Positions 12,201 to 24,200 of a DNA stretch of 28,349 bases are shown one piece after another. The stretch comes from Apostichopus californicus (taxonomy: Eukaryota; Echinodermata; Holothuroidea; Aspidochirotida; Stichopodidae): assembly GCA_020650975.1 (NCBI GenBank), contig JAIPMN010004114.1, positions 1-28,349 on the forward strand, written 5' to 3'. How positions within the stretch are numbered: position 1 is the stretch's first letter; each line of letters opens with the position of its first letter. The position numbers were made by a program, and so were the translations under genes. The notes under the pieces were generated by a model. That model searched no databases. It saw only the letters and a program-made list of their open reading frames with translations, and was not told where the DNA came from.

Positions 12201-15200
12201 GGCCAAGTTCCAGGGCCACCTGCTTCCAAAATTGGTTTGAAATGCATGTTTAAGGTATTTCATTATACTTCCCATAGTTCACATATCATTGTTGATGCTA
12301 TCGAGCTGCACCGACACATGTGCATGGTAAGCAGATGTTGGATCCTCATTCCACACATTATGTGCTTTATCAAGTGATTATTGCTTTCTGTAATCTGCTT
12401 TTCCATCTCTTTGGTTCTACCAGTTGATTTGTGTACTCTACCAATGGCCATTGGCAGCTGTAGTTTCTTTCTATCTGTCTGGAGATACAATGATGTAACC
12501 AGCCAATGCCAGCAGTTCACTTACAGCGGATGTCTGGGTAACCCAAACAGGTTTGCCACCCAGGCAGAATGCGAAGCACGTTGTCAAGGTAACCTATAAA
12601 TTTTACTTCTATGCAATACAGCAGGAGAAGGAAGGAGAGGGCTGAAGTTGCACATTAGTTTGTTGTTGGACAAACCATCCTTGAGATTGTCAAAGGGTCC
12701 ACTGATTAATTAACAGCAATGACATTTACTTGTTTGAACTCTGCTACACCTTCTTTGGTAAACAACTTTACTGTCTGAACGAGCTCATATAAAAGAAATT
12801 ATTAATGTGTCAAAGAACCAAGAAAACTGGTTGCCAAAAACTGAGCAAAATAATTTGAGCAGTTCTTCAACAATTATGGTAATTATAGTAATTTGTGTGT
12901 CTTAACAATTTTATTTTTGTTTTTATGATTGATTCGAATAAGATTTAAAATCAATATACAGTTTAGATTAAACTAGATCAACACAACATTTACCTCGGTC
13001 ATTAATAGTCTTAATTATGTTGAAACCGTTACAATGATTCTGGGCTAAGCTTTTCCTCTTTAAAACTTCTCTTATTCGCTGTTTTAGTTTTAGGAAGAGA
13101 TGTTGATCTTCTCTTATTTGCTGTGGCTCAGTATGTCTTCTCTAAGATAGTAACAAGTTTAGTTTCCCAAGTTTTATGTAGAAATATTGAATCTCCTGTT
13201 TTTGTTACATCATTTTCTCATTTTTGTTTTATCATTTTCTTTTTAACAGTGAGTGTTTGCTCCCAACCTCAAGACACAGGGCCATGTTCTGCATCCCTTC
13301 CAAGTTTCAGCTACAATTCAGATCTTAACAGCTGCGGACAATTCTCCTTTGGGGGTTGTCTTGGAGGAGGGAATAGATTTGACCTGTTGTCTGTATGCCA
13401 GGCCGTCTGTGTCGGTATGTATATCTGATATTACTTAAAAAAATTCCATTTTAACAGATTCTATTACTTAATTATCATTTCCAAAAACCAAGTAGAGAGA
13501 AATGTGGCTAAATCTGTATCTGAGCCCTAAGGTCAGAAGTAAACAGGTGAAAGTTCTATCGGCACAAGATAGTGTTAGCTTGGAAAAATGGTAAGCTGGA
13601 ATCGTAGGCTGTTTGCAGAACTGATTTTGACATGTGCTATAATTAATATGACTTGATTTAAATTTTGGGGAGGGTGGGGGATCAAAGAAAAGCTTCAAAA
13701 GTTACAAAAATTATAAACAAATAAGGGAATTTTATAAATAATCAGCATCTAATGTTCAACTACATCGAATTGCTAACATTGTTGCTTGACTCATTATCAG
13801 AATTTTGTGTCCCACAATATTTGTTACAAACTTTCTTTTCGGAATAAACTCTCAAAGTTTGTGGTAAGGAGGAATGTGGTGTGTGAGTGTATTTATGGCA
13901 GGGGGAAGGGGTGGGAGGTGGTAAAGAGGAGGTGTTATGAGCAGCAAACTGGGTGTCCACTTTCATAATTTGCCATCAGTGCTGTTGCTTTAATATTTCA
14001 AGCTCTACACAATTTTGTATCCTTGCTCACTGGACCATTTTTATGTTGGACGTGTCACAGGTGTATGCACAGAAATTGTCAGAATTTTAGATAAATACGT
14101 TACGCTTTAGGATTCAGGCATGAAATTTTGGATTTTTCTCGGTACGTTTTGTGTAGTCGTGTTAACAAGACCACTTAAAAGTTATATGAACAGAAAGTTT
14201 TAGAGAATTGTTTAATATACACGTCATATGATTTGGATGTCTGCAGCCTTCAATTCTGTAGCCTTAATGTTTTACCTGCAGTTGATACGGTGGGAGATGT
14301 TTGCTCACAGCCTTTGGATGTGGGTTCCTGCAATGAAAACTTTAATAGGTTTGCCTACAACCCTTCCACGGGCGCCTGCCAGGCATTCACCTTCGGCGGT
14401 TGTGGAGGGAACTTCAACAACTTTCAAACAGCTGACGATTGTAACCAACGATGCGTGGGCAAGTATCGCCAAAGATTACTTGATATGCGTGTAGTATTCA
14501 CAGTGGAAACAAGAAAAATACTTGATAATATTGAAAGTTAAGCCGCATAAATTGAGGAGATTTGTAATGAAATGTCAGAAAGAAGCATCATTTAACATCA
14601 ACCAGTATTTTCTAGGAAACGTAATTATGTTACAGTGCTGAAGGCCACAGGAATGGATAAACAGTGTGCATATGGTTTGGGAGATTAAGTGCTATGAGTT
14701 ACATAAAGTTCTGGCTACAGGACTCTGAAGTTACATCTCCTTTTGCAGGATAAAGGACTGTGAAATTGATACGTAAAAGAGAACACAGATTGACTTTAAG
14801 TGGCTGCTGGACTTTACTATGATTGGATAAGAATAAGTTGTAGATAAACAGTTGTCATGGCTACAGAACAGAAGTTTTAGGAGTTATAATATTGACTGTG
14901 TAGCTTAAGAAGGTCCAGAAAAGAAGTAAAAATCTGACAATTAATTGTGAATATCTACTCTACTATTTGTTTACAGTGAATTAGTCAGCATAATCTCTTG
15001 GCTTACTGTTTAATGAGATCACTAATATACCAGTTTTGCTTTCTTGGGGGGGGAGGGAGGGGGTTTGCTTCACATTATGAGAAATATTTTCCTTTAGACT
15101 CTTAAGACCTGCTTATATGTGGTCTATGTTGATGTTTGTATCATGTATGGAAATTCATGTTGTGCATCTTTTGAATTCATTGCTACAGTCGACGTCTGTG

Positions 15201-18200
15201 CTCAACCAATCACAAACTGTGCTGGTGCGGAGACCAGGTTTGGTTACAGCCCTTTGACAGGAGATTGTATAGCTTTCTCCTATAATGGCTGTCTAGCAAC
15301 TGGAAACTTGTTTCAAACGATAACAGAGTGTCGTCAACGGTGCACGAGTAAGCAGAATTCATATGTTGCATTTCTGTGGCGAAGAAAATAGTTAAATTGA
15401 TGAGCATTTATCAGAATTAATTTTATCTCTCTCCATCATGATATGAGCCTACAATCATGTCAGCAATAGGTGTACCCGTTTGGTAAATTTTGGTTCTTCG
15501 GCAATGAATTGGAAATTAGGCCAAAGAGAAAAGGTCCTCCCATACTTTTTCCTCACAAACTAGAAGCACTGTGGAAAAATTCTTGAGAAGTTCAAGTTTT
15601 CCGTGTTTATCTTAGAATTGTAATACCACTCAAATAAAACTACATATCTAGCAAACTCTCTCAACCGCGTTATGCTCTAATCTTTCGTTCTAAATTATAT
15701 TTATCAGTTGTCTGATGATCGCTCAACGCGTGAAACTCCGAGTTACAACTACTAGTCTCAACATATACTTCGCTCTGTCCACCGGACATTGAGCACTCTG
15801 CGCCAAGATAGACGCCAACCAACCAACTATATATATTTATATATTTATATATGTATATATGTATATGATATCTTGTTAATCGGGTGAATTTTCTATTTGT
15901 CTATTCTCTTTAGCTCCCATTTGCAGTCAGGCCGTCTCTGTTGGAACATGTACTGCACAATTACAGAGGTTTGCTTTCAATGAAAACCTGGGTCAATGTG
16001 TCAGCTTACTCTACGGTGGATGTGGAGGGACCGCTAACAGATTCAACACTCTGAATGAATGTCAACAGACTTGCCAGGGTAAAGCAGACGTGTGCAATCC
16101 TTGCGTTTACATATCATCGTCATTGACTAACTTACATGAATGAACATACGTAACAAAGCTGAGAGAGTCGTTGTAAGCCGGTAGAATCCCATTAATATTT
16201 TGAGAAGAGTGTACACATAGGACCTCTCTTGATGGTTTGTTCGGTGGAACGATCCATCCATCCATCCATCGATCGATTTGTTGTTTAACTTTCAAAAATT
16301 CTCCAAATTACTTTTTGTCGGTTTGAAAAGTTATCTCTATTCTTGCCACCTTTCTACCATGTCGAAAAAGCAAATATTTCTCAACGTATCAACCCCGAAG
16401 CCAAGAGTGGCCAAATTATTCCCAAATATTTGGAGAAGGGTTGGGAGTGGGGTAGGACAACTTCAGCAACTAGGAACAAATTTTAAAAAAGTTTAAAAAA
16501 TGTGAAAGGAGATGCAAAAGTCGATGTTGTGTACCAGTTTTGGAACTTTTATGCAAATCTTGTGGCAAAAATTGATTATCATCATGAAGGAAAGAATTAA
16601 TCTAGGGAATCTTTGTTATTATCTTGTGTGTATGGAGATGTGACATTAACTGTTGTCTCCTTCTTTTCTGGTTCTGTCACAGTTGATATCTGTGCACAAG
16701 CTCAAGATGGAGGACCTTGCGGCCTGTCTCAGCTCCGGTTCAGATATAATCCGGTTTCGGCCGGTTGTGAAACCTTCCAGTACAGTGGCTGCCTCGGCAG
16801 CGAAAACGTCTTCGCCACTTTCAACGACTGTGAGAATAGATGTACCGGTAAGTCTTAAAGGCATTGAAGGCTCGCCCCAAACCGCGTGCCGTGCGCTCTG
16901 AAAAAGTTAACTTTCTGTTGCTTGCAAGTGAAGTTTTCTGCTTGTCGCTACAAAATGCAGACAGTAATGAAACGTGATACCTTGTTATCTTTAGCTGGAC
17001 CTAAGATGTCCATCACTGCTATGTACACTGTGCTGTGGGTATTGACCGCAGCTGTATGTACTGACTGTACACTAGTGTCTAATTACCGAAGGTAGCAAGC
17101 TGTGTGCGTATTTTCTGGGATCGATGGTGGTGTCTAACACTTCTGTTACACCTCATTCGAAACTAGGTCAGATTACCGGCATTAGACGTTTCTTTTTGCG
17201 CGAGTCTTCACACCCTTTAATGAGGGGAAGAACAACATGATACATAGTGAAAATCTATTGGAAATGTCCTGTTTTTGCGGTAAAAGCTTTACTAAGTAAT
17301 TCTCAGAGATGTGCGACACACATTAATTTTTGAAATATAAGAGAGACTCACACTAAATTCCAGTTGTGAAAAGTGTCCATTTTCTGTTGATAATGCCAGA
17401 TCTTGATTTTCTTTTGAAACCATTTCGTACATGATCATAAGTGAAGTTTGTCTTTATTTTAATACCTGTTGTCAATATAGCTCCCTCAATCCCTTGTTGT
17501 GAATCCTCAGTAACCCCATTAACAGGTAGGATATCAGTTTGATGCAGTTTTCTGTAATAGTGACATTGTTGAACGATTTAACAAACATGCACGCACATGC
17601 ATCACTATTTTAACTATCTGAGATGCCACATCCAATTTGAAATAAAATTTGGTAGGGTTGCTTTCTCTCCCACCCCCCCCTACCCCGCCCAAGTAATTAA
17701 TTAAAAGAAACAGTGCAGTATTTTACAAATGGAAAAGAAACATTGTCTTAACAGACCATAGGAAGCCTGTTTCTATAATATATGAACTTGTCAAAAATAT
17801 AATGCATAAATATATGAAGACTACTCTAAAGTCCTATATCCTAACAGTCACTTTGATATAAAAAAAATGGAGGTTAAAGGTCAAAATATCATAAATGTTC
17901 ACCTCTGGCTCAGTTGGTACCTTACCTGACACCCATCCAGTTTTAATTTAAGTGCAAAATGTGTCTGTCACATCACCCTTGTGATCATTTTCTCGTTCTT
18001 TTCTTTCACCCCTCACAGTCAACACGTGTTCCCTCCCACTGGATCCCGGTGCCTGTTCACTCAGCATCGCAGCTTGGGGCTACAACACCCTCACAAATGC
18101 ATGCCAGGAGTTTACATACACTGGCTGTCTGGGAAATCCAAACAGGTTTGGTAGTCAAGCGGAATGTCAGGCCAGATGTGAAGGTGAGATAAATCTACTC

Positions 18201-21200
18201 CTACACCTCTCCCCCTACACCCTTCCCAAACCACCACCATAAAACACCTCAGGGGAACTGTAAATGACGTGCACAAATAGTCCCTCGGTTTTATATTCAA
18301 ATTTATCTTTTGTCGGCATTTATCCAAATGGATTTAGTCAGACTTTACTGTGACATGTGATGGATTCAACTCTTTCAACAAATCTAGTAGCTTTACATTT
18401 AGAATGCGAGGCAAGCGAGAGTTGTTAGGTTGTCCGTAAGGTACATGATGTGTACCGGTATAGAGGTTCCATGGCGCCATTCTCTTTCTCTCTCTTCGCT
18501 CGCAGCCAATGTTTGCTCCCAGCCTGAAGATGTAGGACCCTGCGCTGCCTCTCAGCCCAGATTCATCTTCAACTCAGCTTCTTCAACCTGTGACCAGTTT
18601 TTCTACGGAGGTTGCTTGGGCGGAGGCAATAATTTCCAATCGTTGACCGAATGTCAAGTGGAGTGTGGAGGTAAGTTTAGAACCTTAAAATTATTCCATT
18701 ATGTTCTTAAAGCATCCTGCATATCTATATCTATCCATATCTCTCACAAACCCAACTAGCTTTCTACCAAGTCACTAGACAGACTTAAACTTTGTCGACA
18801 TGACAACTGATTCCTGGTACCTTCCTTTATATGTTATCGCATTAGTCAGTAGGTAATCCTCATCGGTTTGGTGTGCACAAGTTCATGAATATTAACGTGT
18901 ATGGCTTACCATACTACAAATATGTTTAGGCATCGTATACCCACCCAAACGTTTTCGCTTTCTGGTTTACTTGTTCAAAATTACTTTGTTAAAACAGTCA
19001 TCAATATCTGCAATTTGTAATTAAATATGGCAAGCTATAAGTAATGTAATAGCAATGTAACTCCACATCTTGAATGATGTAATAAAACACAAAATTGTGT
19101 CTCGGAATTATATTACGATATCCGGTCAGCCTTTGATCGCTTTTCGAAAAACCTTTTTTTGAGGTTTCCCCTGCCGCTATCCCCATGCCCCTTTTCTCTA
19201 ATTTTCTTTTTCTACTTGTTTATCTAGTGACAGTCACGGGGGGTGATCCCTGTACTCTGGCCGTGTCTGTTGGACCTTGTACCGACACCATAACAAGGTT
19301 TGCCTACGACCCACTCACAGAAACCTGTGACTCTTTCATATTCGGAGGCTGTGGGGGAAACAGCAATAACTTTGCTACTGCCGATGCCTGCAGCCAGCGT
19401 TGCATCAGTTAGTATTCTTTTATTTCTCGAAAATGTTCCCTTTTTCTCTTCCATTCCATTCTTGTTACGATACAGGTCTGTAAGTCCTCGAGTGCGTATA
19501 AATCTAGCGGATGTTGTGATGACATTAGCAATCTCTGACCAGTATTTTATGTGCAATTTGAAGCAGGATATAGGATTTCTGTTGTCCAATCACATGATGG
19601 CAAAACTTCCTGCATTTTACAAATATGTTCTATATAATTAATGTGCTGCTTGGTGTTTTACATTCAGAGTCTTGAGTTATAAAGGGAACCAAAACCACAT
19701 GTTTGAATATTTCATTCCTGGACAACATTTTAACAGGATAGAAAATGCAATGTAATATCACAGAAAGACCTCCAATGTTGCTCATCGTTGCCATTTTTTT
19801 TTTTTAATTTCTGAAATACAGAATTTATTCCTGTTTAATGATGTTGAGCGTGTACCTTAGAAGAAGATGTGGAATTAGGCCCAGCTTTAAGCGTTGTAGT
19901 TGTTATGTCTACACTAGGTTAATTGCTGATATTCGTCTTGGATTAAAACAGTCTTTTTGAAATCGCAAGCTGATTACATGCTTAAATTCTCCATTAACTT
20001 AACCAGCTACTTCCATGTGTAGCATCTGATGCCATTTTGTGTTCATCACTCAGACAAACTTCACTTTTAACATTCCAAAGAGGGAAGAAATTTTAAGGAG
20101 ACTCAAAAACCGTTCGTTTTGGTTTTGATTAATTTATTAATTACAATCCCTTTTTTTTGTGTAGTGGAGATGGGTGTTTTTAAATACTGAATCGTAAATG
20201 TGGAAGTTCTTTTATGTGACCTAATGATGATACCATTGTCAGAGTTGTTCTTCAAAAGCATCTCTGTCACCGTATGAGCTATAGATGATGGAGCATGGGT
20301 TTGTGTCCCCCACCCACCGGGGTGGGGGACACCGGGGTGGGGGTTTAACAAACTTTTTAATTGGTCACATTCATTGTTCAGTGTTCCAATTGAATGTTTG
20401 TCCCATCTGTGTATTTAAGTTGTTTCCTCTGTTTTGGCTTTGTCTACTGCTATAGACAAGGCTCCTAGGATACAAATGTCAAACCCTTAAAAACATTGAT
20501 ACATTTAACTTTTTGGGGCAGATTTAACGGTTTCAGTCAAGTTTGTGATGAAATGGAAAAAAACAGTTGTAGGGGTGCTATGTCAAAATCTACTGGAAAG
20601 TTGCAAAGTTGTTAATTTCTTTTTTTAATTTTCTAGGGGAAGTCTGTGCCCAACCACTCCCTACCTGCCCCGGCGCGGAGACCGTGTTTGGTTTCGACGT
20701 TAACATTGGGGACTGCGTGTCGCTCAGTTACGACAACTGTCAAGATAGCGGGAACGTCTTCCTCACAGTAGCAGAGTGCAGGGATCGTTGCACAGGTAGG
20801 AACAAGCAAATGTCTAAGAGACGCCATCCCTGTCTCTTCACGACTATCGTACTCTTTTCATCAGGAACTCATGTGATCAGCCCTTGCACTGTCCTCCCTT
20901 GTAAAAATAACAGTAAACACTAGTCATCCATGCAGCTTTGTCAGTCTCATAGATAAGTCAAAAATGGCTTGTGGCTACTTCTGAGTATTTCTGTTTCTTT
21001 CTAAATGCTAGTTAATTCAAGTTTCAAGTTTATTTTCCACTTTCCATATATATATAAACAGTAACAGAGTCAATGAGTAATTTACACAAATTATGATGAA
21101 ATAACAATAAACAAAGTACAAAATATGCTATAATGGAAGTGGAGGAACCAGAAGTAAGTAGAAACTTTCGAGTCTGGACCCTTAACAAACAAAAAGAAAA

Positions 21201-24200
21201 TTTCAAAAATCACATAAGTACAGAGAGAGTAAAGAGATAAGGAAATTGTAGCTAAATGTCATAAATTGAAGCCTAAAATGTAGCCGTTGTAGCTAATGAG
21301 ATGTTTGGCTTCGTCTTATTCTCCACTCGAACAAACAAATGTCTCTCAAGAATTGAAGACAAAAGATGTGTAAAGAACGGAACTTTGTTATATCTCTTTA
21401 TATTTGACAGCCCCTGTTTGTAGTCAAGCCATCAGGATAGGGACATGTGCAGGCACACTGCCGAGGTTTGGATTTAACCCTGTGACCGGCGATTGTCAGT
21501 TCTTTAGCTACAGTGGCTGCGCTGGGACGGCCAACAGATTCAATAGCCTTACCGAATGCCAACAGAATTGCAGAGGTAAATTATCACCCTTTGTGTGACT
21601 GCTTTCGAAAGTAACTCCCTTCCTCCCCATCCCCATCTCTCATGCTAGAAAGAAGGAATATCGAATTTGATTGTATTGATGCACCACCCACTTGATAACA
21701 ATTTAGGAAATCTTGCAGTTCTTTTCTAACTAGTACCTGATTCCTGTGAGAAACATGTTTGACAGGAAAACTGACTTTGAATGTTTGCCTAAACTTTTAG
21801 AGTGTGTGACACCGTCATGGTGAAGCAAAGTGAGTAGACAATTTAGTAAAGAGAAGCATCAGGAGAATTAAAATATAAGTGTTTCATGTTTGTATCATGG
21901 TAAGTGAGTCAGTAGACAAGTGAGTAAAAACCATGACTCATTCTGTAACTGTTCAGCCAGTAATGGTCACAGCATCAGGAGAATTATAATTTAAGTGTTT
22001 CATGTTTGATCCCATATTTGCTCATGGGACTGGGTATTATACTGTCCCTTGTGTAATCAAAAGCAAAAAAGGTGTAAAATTGCAGAATTTTAATAAAATA
22101 TTTTTAAATATAGAAGCAAGAGAATAGCAAGGAACATGAGGGATGACCGAGGACTAGAATTTGGAGGAAGTTTTAAAAAAAAGCCTAAATAAATGAGACT
22201 TTTGTAACCCATTAGAGAGTCTTTTTCTTCTGGTCATTATCTATAAATGCAAAGCTTTCTTGGGATCGAGAGTGGGGGTTGTCGTTAACTTGTCTAGGTT
22301 TCAGGCGAATCGGGAAGTTGTGATTTACATAATTCCATTTCATTCCAAAAAAAATTTAGATGATGTCTGCACCCAACCTCAAGACACAGGGCCGTGTTCT
22401 GATTTCACTAACAGGGTCAGGTTTAACCCTTTGACCGGTTTCTGCCAAACATTCATCTACGGTGGTTGCCTGGGGAACGCAAACTCATTTGGAACTACCA
22501 CAGAGTGTCAAGCAAGATGTAATGGTAAGTGACGTTAAATGACAGGGAAATTTAAAGGAATATTAGCCAAGAATTGTCTGGAAACGTTTATCAAGTTAGG
22601 TAAGAATTTGTGCACACGTCTTATACCCCGATACAGTCTATGCTATCAGCATGCAGAGACCGACAGTTTTACATAATAACAGGTACATTCATTTATGTTA
22701 TTATTTACTATTAATTATGAAGTTTTCATTATTTATTCATTCTGATTGCAGTTGATACTGGATGATACATCTATTACTATTGAGTATTCTCTTTAATAAT
22801 TATTTTTTTCTCTGGTTTGTAATGTGGTATTAAAAGTGAAATTTTTGCCTGTTTGGCTCTCCATGGGTGAACTCTGTCATCCTCATGTTCGCCTTCCTTT
22901 GTTCTCTCGATTTTGTAGAAACAGGATGTAGAGCCAGTGGGCTACCTTATTTGCATAGCCTCTCTACAACTGTAGGTTTAGTGTACATGTGCTACAGAAC
23001 TTAGTCCAGTGTTTATTTGGCCTATTTTCTAAGAGATTGAAGCAAGGGCGTAGGAACCGGGGGGGCTGGGGGGTGCCAGCCCCCCGTGAAAAATATGGGG
23101 GGTGGAAGTATCATTCCGTCCCCCCCCCGCTCCGCAAGTCAGAAAACCCCTTTTTCATTTCCAAATGAGAAAAAAATCTCATTTGGAGCAGCAAATTGCA
23201 TCTAAGGCCAGGTGAAAATGCAAAATTATTTACAAAATGGAGTGGGTGTTTGAAGTGTGCTATATTGCACCAAATTGCATCTGAGGCCACCTGGAAATGC
23301 AAAAAAATTCCAAAGGGGACCCCTCCCCCAGGCCGGCCATCAGTCTTCAGCCCCCCCACTCAAAAGTACCTTCCTACGCCACTGGATTGAAGGGTCATTT
23401 TCTTAGTGTTTAGAGTATTTAGTAAGTTTTAGTAAGTGAGTAAGTTGTAAACACACTACATAGGGTACTGCTGCTCTTGCTTCCAAGGTCAGTAGAGACT
23501 TTTATATATTGTTACACTAAGTGAAGCAGTCAGTCACCAGCTGGGGCCATGCTGTTTGTTCACTGCTGACCAAGATTTTAAGCATAGAGATTCTATGACA
23601 GCAAGTTTTAAGAGTGAAATTAATTAATCAAAGAAAACCGATAGTTTCCTGTTTGTGATGACACTGCTTCCATAGATGTCGAGGGTTCTGAAGGACGCTG
23701 GCTATCACCTTTAATTAATACTGGGTCGAGGCTGTTCTTAACAGTTCTGCACTTGTGCTGTAATTACACTGATGAAACTGGATACAATTGCGTTGTGCCG
23801 TATTTGGTACTGCTAGGACCCCTTCCACGTCCCCCCTTGGGCACGTCTCTTTTCAGTAATGAACTGTTAATTGACTCTATACATTACATTTACTCTGAAT
23901 CACTGTATTGTAACTCTATTCTATATTTTTCCGTAGTTTAATTTGCTATTCGTTACTCTATTCTTTACAACTGCAGTGTAAATTACTCTATTTTCCTGTA
24001 TTGTAACTCTATTCTAATACTGAAGTATGATTTGCTATGCATTACTCTATTCTTTACAACTGCAGTGTAAATTACTCTATTTTCCTGTATTGTAACTCTA
24101 TTCTAATACTGAACTATAATTTGCTATGCATTACTCTATTCTTTACAACTGCAGTGTAAATTACTCTATTTTCCTGTATTGTAACTCTATTCTAATACTG

